From Leptothrix cholodnii SP-6 (lineage in GTDB: Bacteria > Pseudomonadota > Gammaproteobacteria > Burkholderiales > Burkholderiaceae_C), in assembly GCF_000019785.1 (NCBI RefSeq), contig NC_010524.1:4452001-4516000 (forward strand): a stretch of DNA of 64,000 nucleotides, read 5' to 3'. The first letter of the stretch is position 1. Every line of letters begins with the position of its first letter. The notes below the pieces were generated by a model, which had not been told where the DNA came from, did no database searches, and saw nothing but the letters and a program-made list of their open reading frames with translations. Both the position numbers and the translations under genes were made by a program. This document shows, piece after piece, positions 17,483 to 25,656 of the stretch.

Positions 17483-18286
17483 ATGAAAGTGCTGAAGTCG
17501 CACGCGGTGCGCCTGCTCGTGCTGCTGGTGCTCAGCGGCCTGGCGCTGCAGCTGTTCTTCCTGGCGCGCATCACGGCGATGCGCTGGATCGACCCCGAGT
17601 CGACCGCCTTCCAGCGCAGCGAGATCTGGCGCCTGGTGAGCGAGCAGCATCAGCTGAGCTGGAGCCAGCGCTGGGTGCCGTACGAGCAGATCGCCGACTC
17701 GCTCAAGCGCGCCGTGATCGCCAGCGAGGACGCCGGTTTCGTCGATCACAGCGGCGTCGAATGGGACGCGATCGAGAAGGCCTGGACACGCAACCAGCAG
17801 GCCGAGGCGCGCGCCGAGAAGCTCAACGAGGCGCGCCTGCGCCGCGAGGAACAGGCGGCGGCGCGCCGCAAGTCCGAGGCGGCCGCCAGCGCGCGCTCGC
17901 CCCGGCTCGTGCAGCCCAAGGTGGTCGGCGGCTCGACCATCAGCCAGCAACTGGCCAAGAACCTGTTCCTGTCGGGCGAGCGCACCACGCTGCGCAAGGG
18001 CCAGGAGCTGCTGATCACGCTGATGCTGGAGACGGCGCTGCCGAAGGCGCGCATCCTCGAGATCTACCTGAACAACGTCGAATGGGGCGAGGGGCTGTTC
18101 GGCGCGCAGGCGGCGGCGCGGCACTACTTCCACATCGACGCCGCCCGGCTCGGCGCCTACCAGGCCGCGCGCCTGGCGGTGATGCTGCCGGCGCCCAAGC
18201 GCTTCGAGAAGCGACCCGATTCGGCCTACGTGCTGGGTCGATCGTCGACCGTCGCGGCGCGCATGGGGGCGGTCGAGCTGCCCTGA
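17483..18286 (+). CDS. mtgA: Monofunctional peptidoglycan glycosyltransferase (267 aa)
   Basis: Membrane-anchored GT51 enzyme that polymerises glycan strands from lipid II. One N-terminal membrane helix (about 10-30) precedes the domain; the catalytic Glu82 is in AVIASEDAGF, and GGSTISQQLAKNLFL (149-163) with RILEIYLNNVEWG and LPAPKRF are the conserved GT51 blocks. Between EKAW and GGSTISQQ there is an insert of about 40 residues rich in Ala, Glu and Arg that looks like a charged helix or coiled coil; in the E. coli enzyme this linker is about ten residues. The reading frame is otherwise intact. Confidence 0.92.
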   Translation: MKVLKSHAVRLLVLLVLSGLALQLFFLARITAMRWIDPESTAFQRSEIWRLVSEQHQLSWSQRWVPYEQIADSLKRAVIASEDAGFVDHSGVEWDAIEKAWTRNQQAEARAEKLNEARLRREEQAAARRKSEAAASARSPRLVQPKVVGGSTISQQLAKNLFLSGERTTLRKGQELLITLMLETALPKARILEIYLNNVEWGEGLFGAQAAARHYFHIDAARLGAYQAARLAVMLPAPKRFEKRPDSAYVLGRSSTVAARMGAVELP

Positions 18287-18317
18287 CCGGCCGTCTGCGC
18301 GCCGGCGACGGGCTGCC

Positions 18318-18323
18318 TAGAAT
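18318..18323 (+). promoter_or_regulatory. -10-like hexamer 7 bases before the unknown gene at 18331
   Basis: TAGAAT is followed by CCTGCTC and then the ATG at 18331. No ribosome-binding sequence fits. The context repeats that of mpl. Confidence 0.5.
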
Positions 18324-18330
18324 CCTGCTC

Positions 18331-18957
18331 ATGACATCCGAGCTGACCCTGGAAATCGCTGCCGTGGCCGCCGGCCTGGTGGTCGACGAGGGTCTCGAAT
18401 ACGGCCCGGCCAAGCGCCGCGCCGCGCAGCAGGTCGGGCGGCGCACCACCCGCGCCGCCGATCTGCCCGACAACGAGACGCTCGAGGACGCCGTGCGCGA
18501 GCACATCGCGCTGTTCTGCGCCGACACCCAGCCCGCCGAACTCGCCGCGCTGCGCCAGGTGGCGGCGCTGTGGATGGCGCGCCTGGCGGCGTTTCGTCCG
18601 CACCTGTGCGGCGCGGTCTGGCGCGGCACCGCCACCCGGCTGTCGGTGGTGCACCTCGAACTGTTCTGCAACGACAGCAAGGAGGCCGAGATCGCCTTGC
18701 TCGATCGGCAGGTCGATTTCGACATCGGCAGCGTGACGGGGCCGCGTGGCCGCCCGATCGACGTGCTGGTGATCGACCACCCGTGCCGCGAGCTGGGCGA
18801 GTCGGTCAACGTGCAGCTGACGGTGCTCGACCACGACGACCTGCGCGGCGCCCTCAAACCCGATGCCCGCGGCCGCAGCCAGCGTGGCGATCTGGCCGCG
18901 CTGCAGCGGCTGATGCAACACTCCGCCCAGACGCGGACACCCGAAAGCGCTCCATGA
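18331..18957 (+). CDS. Conserved-looking protein of unknown function (208 aa)
   Basis: I do not recognise this family with confidence. The N-terminal half is helical and acidic (a segment with DNETLEDAVREHIALF), followed by RPHLCGAVWRGTATRLSVVH and LELFCNDSKEAEIALLDRQ, then an alternating beta-type region with DVLVIDHPCRELGESVNVQL. The GAVWRGTAT and LELFCNDSKEAEI segments are reminiscent of nucleotidyltransferase-fold proteins, but no complete GS-x-DxD catalytic motif is visible. No signal peptide or membrane helix is seen, so it is probably cytoplasmic. Its stop overlaps the start of the TlpA-like gene (ATGA), suggesting translational coupling. Confidence 0.75.
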   Translation: MTSELTLEIAAVAAGLVVDEGLEYGPAKRRAAQQVGRRTTRAADLPDNETLEDAVREHIALFCADTQPAELAALRQVAALWMARLAAFRPHLCGAVWRGTATRLSVVHLELFCNDSKEAEIALLDRQVDFDIGSVTGPRGRPIDVLVIDHPCRELGESVNVQLTVLDHDDLRGALKPDARGRSQRGDLAALQRLMQHSAQTRTPESAP

Positions 18958-19541
18958 ACCGTCGCAAGCTCACCCTCGGCGTCGTCGCCGGCACCGCCCT
19001 GGCCGCGGGGATCGGCTGGTCGCTGCGCCGCGGTGCCGGCACGCCGCCGGCCACCCCCGACACCGCCAACCCGAGCGCAGCCCGGGCCCCGGCCGGCGCC
19101 GATGCGGCATCGGCCGGCGCCGCACCCGATCTGTGGAGCCTGCGCTTCGATCGCCCCGAGGGCGGCGAGGTGGTGATGGCGAGCCTGCGCGGCAAGCCCC
19201 TGCTGATCAACTTCTGGGCCACCTGGTGCCCGCCCTGCGTGCGCGAGATGCCGCTGCTCGACAGCCATGCACGCGAGTTCGGCCCACGCGGCCTTCAGGT
19301 GCTGGGCCTGGCGGTGGACGGGCCGTCGCCGGTGCGCGAGTTCCTGCTCAAGACGCCGGTCAGCTTTCCGATCGGCTTGACCGGTTTTGCCGGCACCGAG
19401 CTGGCGCGCTCGCTCGGCAACACGACCGGCGGTCTGCCGTTCACGGTGCTGTTCGACAGCGCCGGCACCGCCGTGCAACAGAAGCTGGGCGAGACCCATC
19501 TGGCCGAGCTGCAGGGCTGGGCCAAGTCGGTCGGGCTCTGA
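18954..19541 (+). CDS. TlpA/ResA-like thioredoxin-fold protein (195 aa)
   Basis: Membrane-anchored or exported thiol-disulfide oxidoreductase of the TlpA group. A signal-anchor occupies about residues 5-22, a low-complexity Ala/Pro linker runs to about 58, and the thioredoxin domain carries the active site WCPPC (91-95) in LLINFWATWCPPCVREMP, with the cis-Pro in GGLPFTVLF. Family members reduce cytochrome c maturation or other periplasmic thiols; the specific partner is not indicated here. The start overlaps the stop of the upstream unknown gene by 4 bases. Confidence 0.87.
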   Translation: MNRRKLTLGVVAGTALAAGIGWSLRRGAGTPPATPDTANPSAARAPAGADAASAGAAPDLWSLRFDRPEGGEVVMASLRGKPLLINFWATWCPPCVREMPLLDSHAREFGPRGLQVLGLAVDGPSPVREFLLKTPVSFPIGLTGFAGTELARSLGNTTGGLPFTVLFDSAGTAVQQKLGETHLAELQGWAKSVGL

Positions 19542-19906
19542 TCGGCGGCCCCCGCTTCGCGCGGTGGGCTGCAAACCACGAGCCTGTCAAGGGTCTTCGT
19601 GAGCTCAAAACGGCGTAAAGTCGGGGGTTTGTCTTTCAAACCCTCAGCTTTCATGCACATCATCGCTTTCCTTGACCGCGGTCGCGAAGCGCGGCACCGC
19701 CCGGCACGGCCCGGTCAGTCAGCTGCGCCGACGACCTGCACCGAGGTCGGGGCTGGGGTGTCCACGCTGCGCCCAGCGGTGTCGGCCATGACCGACACCG
19801 CCCGGCGGTGCATTGACGGGTCGGCCTGCTCATGAGCAAGGCACCCAAGGTATCGGCCGAAACGGTCGCTGACTCCCCCACCACAAAGAACCATGGAGCT
19901 CCCCGC
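19542..19906. other. Gene-poor accB upstream region with inverted repeats
   Basis: No convincing gene is seen in these 365 bases. They hold a hairpin at 19625-19643 (GGGTTTG, 5-base loop, CAAACCC), a 10-base palindrome GACCGCGGTC at 19674-19683, and a strong hairpin at 19776-19801 (GCGGTGTCGG, loop CCATGA, CCGACACCGC). An open frame runs from 19832 into accB, but it encodes no family-like sequence before the standard AccB start. The region could carry the accBC promoter and an mRNA leader; no clear -35/-10 pair is visible. Confidence 0.55.
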
Positions 19907-20362
19907 ATGGACCTTCGCAAGCTCAAGACCCTGATCGACCTGGTTTCGGAATCGAACATTTCCGAGCTGGAGATCACTGAAGCCGACGGCAAGGTCCGGA
20001 TCGTCAAGACCGCACCGGTGGCCGCCGTGGCAGCGCCGGTCTATGCCGCAGCGCCCGTGGCCGCTCCGGTGGCGGCCGTGGCCGCGGCCCCGGTGGTCGC
20101 AGCCGTGGCCGAAGCGCCAGCCTTCACCGGCCATGTCGTGAAGTCGCCGATGGTGGGCACCTTCTACCGCGCCTCCAACCCCGGCGCCAAGCCGCTGGTG
20201 GATGTCGGCCAGCAGGTCAAGGAAGGCCAGGCGGTCTGCATCATCGAAGCCATGAAGATCATGAACGAGATCGACAGCGACAAGGCCGGCACGATCAGCA
20301 AGGTGCTGGTCGAGAACGGCCAGGCGGTCGAGTACGGCCAGCCGCTGTTCATCATCGAATGA
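19907..20362 (+). CDS. accB: Biotin carboxyl carrier protein of acetyl-CoA carboxylase (151 aa)
   Basis: Carries biotin between the carboxylase and carboxyltransferase halves of acetyl-CoA carboxylase. The start at 19907 gives [18 protein letters not shown], the standard AccB N-terminus; an in-frame upstream start at 19832 would add a non-conserved 25 residues. An Ala/Val/Pro linker spans about 35-70, and the biotinyl domain ends with [15 protein letters not shown], Lys117 being the biotinylation site. It lies 10 bases upstream of accC, forming the usual accBC pair. Confidence 0.96.
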   Translation: MDLRKLKTLIDLVSESNISELEITEADGKVRIVKTAPVAAVAAPVYAAAPVAAPVAAVAAAPVVAAVAEAPAFTGHVVKSPMVGTFYRASNPGAKPLVDVGQQVKEGQAVCIIEAMKIMNEIDSDKAGTISKVLVENGQAVEYGQPLFIIE

Positions 20363-20372
20363 GGTCTTCTTG

Positions 20373-21728
20373 ATGTTCAAGAAAATACTCATCGCCAACC
20401 GAGGCGAGATCGCCCTTCGCATCCAGCGCGCCTGCCGCGAGATGGGCATCCGCGCGGTGGTGGTCTATTCGGAGGCCGACCGCGACGCCAAGTACGTCAA
20501 GCTGGCCGACGAATCGGTCTGCATCGGGCCGGCCGCGTCGACGCTCAGCTACCTCAACATGCCGGGCATCATCGCCGCCGCCGAGGTGACCGACGCCGAG
20601 GCGATCCACCCGGGTTACGGCTTCCTGTCGGAGAACGCCAACTTCGCCGAGCGGGTCGAGAAAAGCGGCTTCGCCTTCATCGGCCCGACGCCCGAGTCGA
20701 TCCGCCTGATGGGCGACAAGGTGTCGGCCAAGGACGCGATGGTCAAGGCCGGCGTGCCCACCGTGCCGGGCGTGCCCGGCGCCCTGCCCGAAGACAGCAA
20801 GGAAGTGATCCGCATCGCCCGCGAAGTGGGCTACCCGGTGATCATCAAGGCGTCGGGCGGCGGCGGCGGGCGCGGCATGCGCGTGGTGCACACCGAAGCC
20901 GCGCTGCTGACGGCGGTGCAGACCACCCGCGCCGAAGCCGGTGCGGCGTTCGGCAATCCGGCGGTCTACCTCGAGAAGTTCCTCGAGAACCCGCGCCACA
21001 TCGAGATCCAGGTGCTGGCCGACACGCACGGCAACGCGGTCTGGCTGGGCGAGCGCGACTGCTCGATGCAGCGCCGTCACCAGAAGATCATCGAGGAAGC
21101 GCCGGCTCCGGGCATCCCGCGCAAGGTGATCGAGAAGGTCGGCGAACGCTGTGCGGCGGCCTGCAAGAAGATCGGCTATCGCGGCGCGGGCACCTTCGAG
21201 TTCCTGTTCGAGAACGGCGAGTTCTACTTCATCGAGATGAACACGCGCGTGCAGGTCGAGCACCCGGTGACCGAGCTGGTGACCGGCATCGACATCGTGC
21301 AGCAGCAGATCCGCATCGCTGCGGGCGAGAAGCTGTCGTTCACGCAGAAGCAGGTGCCGGTGCGTGGCCACTCGATCGAGTGCCGCATCAACGCCGAGGA
21401 TCCGTACACCTTCATGCCCTCACCGGGCCGCATCTCGATGTGGCACCCGCCGGGTGGCCCGGGCGTGCGCGTCGACTCGCATGCGTACACCAACTACTTC
21501 GTGCCGCCGAACTACGACTCGATGATCGGCAAGGTGATCGTGCACGCCGACACGCGCGACCAGGCGCTGGCGCGCATGCGCAGCGCGCTGAGCGAAACGC
21601 TGGTCGAAGGCATCTCGACCAACATCCCGCTGCACCGTGAACTGATGGCCGACGCCGCTTTCATCGAAGGCGGCACCAGCATCCACTACCTGGAAGGCTG
21701 GATGGAACGGCGCAACAAGGCGCGCTGA
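20373..21728 (+). CDS. accC: Biotin carboxylase subunit of acetyl-CoA carboxylase (451 aa)
   Basis: ATP-grasp enzyme that carboxylates biotin on Acc[20 protein letters not shown] opens the protein; the Gly-rich ATP loop [14 protein letters not shown], the [17 protein letters not shown] block, [19 protein letters not shown] and RINAEDP are the canonical carboxylase motifs. Length is typical of AccC and no carboxyltransferase or BCCP domain is fused. Start is the ATG at 20373; the TTG one codon earlier is less likely. prmA follows 23 bases later. Confidence 0.97.
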   Translation: MFKKILIANRGEIALRIQRACREMGIRAVVVYSEADRDAKYVKLADESVCIGPAASTLSYLNMPGIIAAAEVTDAEAIHPGYGFLSENANFAERVEKSGFAFIGPTPESIRLMGDKVSAKDAMVKAGVPTVPGVPGALPEDSKEVIRIAREVGYPVIIKASGGGGGRGMRVVHTEAALLTAVQTTRAEAGAAFGNPAVYLEKFLENPRHIEIQVLADTHGNAVWLGERDCSMQRRHQKIIEEAPAPGIPRKVIEKVGERCAAACKKIGYRGAGTFEFLFENGEFYFIEMNTRVQVEHPVTELVTGIDIVQQQIRIAAGEKLSFTQKQVPVRGHSIECRINAEDPYTFMPSPGRISMWHPPGGPGVRVDSHAYTNYFVPPNYDSMIGKVIVHADTRDQALARMRSALSETLVEGISTNIPLHRELMADAAFIEGGTSIHYLEGWMERRNKAR

Positions 21729-21751
21729 TCCGCAGTCAAGGAACGGACCCG

Positions 21752-22657
21752 ATGGTTGAACTGATGCTGCTGGCCCCGGCCGGCGAAGTGGAGCGCATTT
21801 CCGATGCGCTGATGGAACTCGACGCGCTGGCGGTGACGGTGGAAGACGCCGATGCCGACACGCCCGACGAGGCGCCGATCTTCGGCGAGCCCGGCATGCC
21901 CGCCACCTTCGGCGAGCAGATCCGCGGCTGGCGGCATTCGGTGCTGAAGGCCCTGTTCGAGAACGAGACCCTGGCCACCGAGGCGGCCACCGTGCTGCTG
22001 GCCGAAGAAGGCTGGAGCGACCTGCACGTGCAGGGGCTCGCGCCGGTGGCCGAGCAGGACTGGGTGCGGCTGACGCAGTCGCAGTTCGATCCGGTGCGCA
22101 TCACCGACACCTTCTGGATCGTGCCCTCGTGGCACGAACCGCCGGCGCAGGCCCGGCGCGTGATGCGGCTCGATCCCGGCCTGGCCTTCGGCACCGGTAC
22201 CCATCCGACCACCCGCATGTGCCTGCGCTGGATCGCCGGCCATGCCGATGTGGCGACGCCGTGGCCGCGCGTGCTCGACTACGGCTGCGGCTCGGGCATC
22301 CTCGCCATCGGCGCGGCGCTGCATGGCGCGACGGGCATCGATGCGGTCGACATCGACACCGCCGCGGTCGAGTCGACCCTGGCCAACGCCCAGGCCAACG
22401 GCGTGACGCTGCACGCCGGCCTGCCCGATCAGGCCAACGGCAGCTATCCGGTCGTGCTGGCCAACATCCTGTCGGCGCCGTTGAAGCTGCTGGCGCCGCT
22501 GTTGTGCGGCCATGTCGAGGCGGGCGGATCGCTGGTGCTGGCCGGCATCCTGGAGCGCCAGATCGACGAGCTGACCGAGGCCTACGCGCCGTGGATCGCC
22601 CTCGAGGTCGGCGACCGCGAAGACGGCTGGGTTCTGCTGACGGGCCGCCGCGCCTGA
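21752..22657 (+). CDS. prmA: Ribosomal protein L11 methyltransferase (301 aa)
   Basis: SAM-dependent methyltransferase modifying ribosomal protein L11. The N-terminal substrate-recognition domain (MVELMLLAPAGEVERISDAL) is followed by DPGLAFGTGTHPTTRMCL, the PrmA signature, then the SAM loop VLDYGCGSGILAIGAAL and the NPPY-like catalytic segment VVLANILSAPL. Length matches PrmA. It is the third gene after accB and accC, a common arrangement in betaproteobacteria. Confidence 0.95.
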   Translation: MVELMLLAPAGEVERISDALMELDALAVTVEDADADTPDEAPIFGEPGMPATFGEQIRGWRHSVLKALFENETLATEAATVLLAEEGWSDLHVQGLAPVAEQDWVRLTQSQFDPVRITDTFWIVPSWHEPPAQARRVMRLDPGLAFGTGTHPTTRMCLRWIAGHADVATPWPRVLDYGCGSGILAIGAALHGATGIDAVDIDTAAVESTLANAQANGVTLHAGLPDQANGSYPVVLANILSAPLKLLAPLLCGHVEAGGSLVLAGILERQIDELTEAYAPWIALEVGDREDGWVLLTGRRA

Positions 22658-22678
22658 TCGCCGGCCGACCGTGTCCGC

Positions 22679-24004
22679 ATGAGCCTGGCGACCTCCTGCC
22701 CATCGTGCGGCACGATCTTCAAGGTCGTCGAAGACCAGCTCAAGGTCTCCGAAGGCTGGGTGCGCTGCGGCCACTGCCACGAGGTCTTCAACGCGCTCGA
22801 GGGCCTGTTCGACCTGGCCGGCCGCCAGCGGCCGCAGTTTTCGCCACGCCCGGCAGCCGGCGCCGACACGATGCCACGCCGCAGCGGCACGGTCCCGGCA
22901 CCGGGCCCGGCAACCCCACCGCCCAGAGCCGATCAGCGGCACCCCGACAACCCGGCCGACTGGATCGAAACGCGGCCGGCGATGTTCTCAGACGTCGAAG
23001 CCCTGCGCGCGCAGCAACTGGAACGCGATGCGCGGCGACTCAGTCGGCTGGCCGCACAGGACGCGGCGACCACGGCCACCGGGGCGACCGCACCACCGGA
23101 TGACGCGCCACCCGAGGTCTCGACGCCGTCACAGCCCGGGCCGCTGGCGGTGCCGGAGACGGATCAGGCCGAGTTATCGTCCCGATCGGAGACGGCCCGT
23201 GCCGGCCCGGCGATCGAGTTCGCCGCCGCCGACGAACCCGACCGGATCGAGGCCGAGGCTCGGCAGACCGAATGGCCGGCCGGTTCAGAAACCGAGTTCA
23301 TCGATCTCAGCGCGGCAGACACCGTCTTTCAGCCGCACGAACAGAACAGCCTTTTCGGCGACAACCTGACCGCCTACGACGCCCTGCCGCCCGTCGCCGA
23401 CGAGGCCGAGGCCGGTAATCGGTCCGCGGCCGCACCTGCGGTCGACGCGGCGGCTGCGGCCCTGGCAGCCGATGCGGCATCCGGCACGGCGGCGTTGCCA
23501 GCCTTCGTGCGTCAGGCCGATCGCGCCGCCTGGTGGCGCAAGCCGACGGTTCGCCTGCTGCTGGCGGCGGGCTGTGCCTGTGCATCGGCCACCTTGCTGC
23601 TGCAACTCGCGCTGCACCATCGCGACAGCCTGGCCGGGCGCTGGCCTGCGCTGCACCCGCCGCTGACCGCGATCTGCGCGCAGATCGGCTGCACCGTGCA
23701 GGCGCCTCGGCAGCTCGACGCCCTGGTGGTCGAGAACACGGCGCTGACCCGACCGGCGGGTGTCGACGGCTACCGCCTGCAGGTGCTGCTGCGCAACCGG
23801 GTCGATTTCGAGATCCGTGCGCCGCACCTCGAACTCAGCCTGACCGACGCCGCCGGTGCCGTGATCGTGCGTCGCGTGCTGAGCCCCGCCGACTTCAGGC
23901 AGGCCGAGACCTTGGGCGCCAGCGCCGAAGGCAACTGGCAGCTCGAACTCAGCAGCAGAGACAAGCGCATCGCCGGCTACACCGTCGCCGCGTTCTATCC
24001 CTGA
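22679..24004 (+). CDS. Zinc-ribbon and DUF3426 membrane protein (441 aa)
   Basis: Unknown-function membrane protein seen after prmA in betaproteobacteria. The N-terminus has a MJ0042-type zinc ribbon, CPSC (Cys7, Cys10) and CGHC (Cys30, Cys33). Residues about 50-270 are low complexity, rich in Ala, Pro, Asp and Glu, and probably disordered. One membrane helix lies near 285-308 (LLLAAGCACASATLLLQLAL), and the C-terminal domain with Cys-containing AICAQIGCTVQAP and LSLTDAAGAVIVRRVLSPADF matches DUF3426. Topology predicts the ribbon in the cytoplasm and DUF3426 in the periplasm. Confidence 0.85.
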   Translation: MSLATSCPSCGTIFKVVEDQLKVSEGWVRCGHCHEVFNALEGLFDLAGRQRPQFSPRPAAGADTMPRRSGTVPAPGPATPPPRADQRHPDNPADWIETRPAMFSDVEALRAQQLERDARRLSRLAAQDAATTATGATAPPDDAPPEVSTPSQPGPLAVPETDQAELSSRSETARAGPAIEFAAADEPDRIEAEARQTEWPAGSETEFIDLSAADTVFQPHEQNSLFGDNLTAYDALPPVADEAEAGNRSAAAPAVDAAAAALAADAASGTAALPAFVRQADRAAWWRKPTVRLLLAAGCACASATLLLQLALHHRDSLAGRWPALHPPLTAICAQIGCTVQAPRQLDALVVENTALTRPAGVDGYRLQVLLRNRVDFEIRAPHLELSLTDAAGAVIVRRVLSPADFRQAETLGASAEGNWQLELSSRDKRIAGYTVAAFYP

Positions 24005-24025
24005 CCTGAGAAACACCTCTCGGGT

Positions 24026-24056
24026 GCCGGCCAGCCGGTCGACAGACCGGACCGGC
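24026..24056. terminator. Nested hairpin between convergent genes
   Basis: An inner perfect stem CCGGTC-GACA-GACCGG at 24035-24050 is enclosed by GCCGG (24026-24030) and CCGGC (24052-24056). It sits between the DUF3426 gene and the convergent peroxiredoxin gene and could act in both directions. It lacks a U-tract, so terminator activity is uncertain. Confidence 0.4.
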
Positions 24057-24081
24057 GGCCTCTTGCGGTCGATTCAGGAGG

Positions 24082-24588
24082 TCAGGCGGCAGCCTGACGC
24101 AGCATCGTCTGTGCGTCGCTGACCTCGAACTTGCCGGGGGCTTCGACGTTGAGCGTCTTGACCACGCCGTCGACCACCAGCATCGAGTAGCGCTGCGAGC
24201 GCAGGCCCATGCCACGCGCCACCAGGTCGAGCGTCAGGCCGGTCGCCTGCGTGAACGTGCCCGAACCGTCGGCCATCATGCGCACCTTGCCCGCCGTGCC
24301 TTGATCGCGGCCCCAGGCGCCCATCACGAAAGCGTCGTTGACCGACAAGCACCAGATCTCGTCGACACCGGCCGCCTTCAAGGCATCGGCCGCCTGGACA
24401 TAACCCGGCACATGCTGGGCCGAACAGGTGGGGGTGAAGGCACCGGGCAAAGCGAAGATCGCGACGGTCTTGCCGGCGGTTTCTTTCGTCACGTCAAAGC
24501 TGTTGGGACCGAGCGAGCAGCCATTGCCCTCGACCTCGATGTACTCATTGAGCGTGCCCGCGGGCAGCTTGTCTCCGACCTTCAACAT
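24082..24588 (-). CDS. Peroxiredoxin, Prx5-like (168 aa)
   Basis: Thiol peroxidase of the AhpC/TSA Prx5 type, reducing peroxides with glutathione or thioredoxin. The peroxidatic Cys55 lies in LPGAFTPTCSAQHVPGY, the conserved Prx5 motif; the downstream IWCLSVNDAFVMGAWG and RSQRYSMLVVDGVV blocks also fit, and no fused glutaredoxin domain is present. The start at 24588 gives MLKVGDKLPAG; the open frame extends 16 codons upstream with a hydrophobic, Phe-rich stretch that overlaps the T-rich tail near the upstream terminator and is not family-like. It lies downstream of the S10 operon terminator. Confidence 0.92.
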   Translation of the reverse strand: MLKVGDKLPAGTLNEYIEVEGNGCSLGPNSFDVTKETAGKTVAIFALPGAFTPTCSAQHVPGYVQAADALKAAGVDEIWCLSVNDAFVMGAWGRDQGTAGKVRMMADGSGTFTQATGLTLDLVARGMGLRSQRYSMLVVDGVVKTLNVEAPGKFEVSDAQTMLRQAAA

Positions 24589-24634
24589 GTGGAATCTCCA
24601 GGGTGGGTGAAAAAAAGAAAACCAGACGAGAAAC

Positions 24635-24670
24635 AAAAAAACCGGCAGCCAGTATTCCAGCGTGCCGGTT
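24635..24670 (-). terminator. Rho-independent terminator of the S10 operon
   Basis: On the minus strand an 8-base stem AACCGGCA/TGCCGGTT with a 15-base loop is followed by a run of seven T. It lies about 60 bases after the rpsQ stop and before the peroxiredoxin gene. Confidence 0.88.
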
Positions 24671-24728
24671 CAAGTGCAGCCGGAGTCGAGATGACCCCGG
24701 AAGCAGGATGTTATGGGTATCTTGACGG

Positions 24729-25025
24729 TCAGACCGCGCGGGCCTTTTCGACCAGACGCGTGACGACCCAGTTCTTGGTCTTCGAAAGCGGACGGCTCTC
24801 GGAGATCTCGACCACGTCGCCCATCTTGTAGTCGCCGTTTTCGTCGTGCGCGTGGTACTTGCGCGAGCGGGCAACGATCTTGCCGTACAGCTCGTGCTTG
24901 GCGCGACGCTCGACCAGCACCGTGACGGTCTTGGCGCGCTTGTCGCTCACCACCTTGCCGACGAGGGTACGGGTGTTCTTGACAGCAGGCGCGGCAGCCG
25001 CAACTGCGGTTTGGGCTTCGCTCAT
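24729..25025 (-). CDS. rpsQ: 30S ribosomal protein S17 (98 aa)
   Basis: Primary 16S rRNA-binding protein of the small subunit. [20 protein letters not shown], the conserved N-terminal beta strand pair, and [20 protein letters not shown] with LSKTKNW are diagnostic. A 15-residue Ala-rich N-terminal extension precedes the conserved part. The start ATG at 25025 overlaps the rpmC stop (TGATG). It is the last gene of the operon here; a strong terminator follows rather than rplN. Confidence 0.96.
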   Translation of the reverse strand: MSEAQTAVAAAAPAVKNTRTLVGKVVSDKRAKTVTVLVERRAKHELYGKIVARSRKYHAHDENGDYKMGDVVEISESRPLSKTKNWVVTRLVEKARAV

Positions 25026-25222
25026 CACGCAGCTCCCTTCTTCTTCTCGGTCAGGATCGTGCGGGCACGCGCGATGTCGCGACGGGTCTGCTTGATCACC
25101 GAGTGGTTGGTCAGTTGTTGCGTGGCCTTTTGCATGCGCAGACCGAAATGGGCCTTCAGCAGATCGCTGATTTCCTTTTCGAGAGCTGCGACGTCCTTGG
25201 CGCGGAGTTCAGAGGCTTTCAT
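25025..25222 (-). CDS. rpmC: 50S ribosomal protein L29 (65 aa)
   Basis: Small helical large-subunit protein near the exit tunnel. [20 protein letters not shown] and the Gln/Arg-rich second helix ending [16 protein letters not shown] are typical. Its stop overlaps the rpsQ start, and its own start lies 14 bases after the rplP stop, so both are translationally close-coupled. Confidence 0.96.
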   Translation of the reverse strand: MKASELRAKDVAALEKEISDLLKAHFGLRMQKATQQLTNHSVIKQTRRDIARARTILTEKKKGAA

Positions 25223-25236
25223 CAGATTCTCCTGGC

Positions 25237-25653
25237 TCAGGTGCCGAACATGCGCGTGACGAAGGTCGTGCGCAGCGGCAGCTTGGCAGCTGCCAGCGTG
25301 AACGCTTCGCGAGCGAGGTCTTCAGGCACGCCGTTCAGTTCGTAGAGCACCTTGCCGGGCTGGATCTCGGCGACGTAGTACTCCGGATTGCCCTTGCCGT
25401 TACCCATCCGGACTTCAGCAGGCTTCTGCGAAATCGGCTTGTCCGGAAAGATGCGGATGAAGATACGGCCACCGCGCTTGATATGGCGCGAGATGGCACG
25501 ACGGGCTGCTTCGATCTGGCGAGCAGTCAGACGACCACGCTCGGTGGCCTTCAGGCCGAACTCGCCGAAAGAGACATTGGCACCGCGGGTGGCGACACCC
25601 GTGTTGCGGCCCTTTTGTTCCTTACGGAACTTGCGACGCGACGGTTGCAACAT
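25237..25653 (-). CDS. rplP: 50S ribosomal protein L16 (138 aa)
   Basis: Large-subunit protein at the base of the central protuberance. [39 protein letters not shown] and the [19 protein letters not shown] segment are hallmark L16 sequences. Length is standard. It sits 3 bases after rpsC in the normal S10-operon order. Confidence 0.97.
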   Translation of the reverse strand: MLQPSRRKFRKEQKGRNTGVATRGANVSFGEFGLKATERGRLTARQIEAARRAISRHIKRGGRIFIRIFPDKPISQKPAEVRMGNGKGNPEYYVAEIQPGKVLYELNGVPEDLAREAFTLAAAKLPLRTTFVTRMFGT

Positions 25654-25656
25654 TCC

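Noticed and set aside
19592..19906. Short open frames in the accB upstream region, including an N-terminal extension of AccB from 19832.
   Set aside because: No family-like residues before [10 protein letters not shown] and no ribosome-binding signal; also no 3-dehydroquinate dehydratase sequence.
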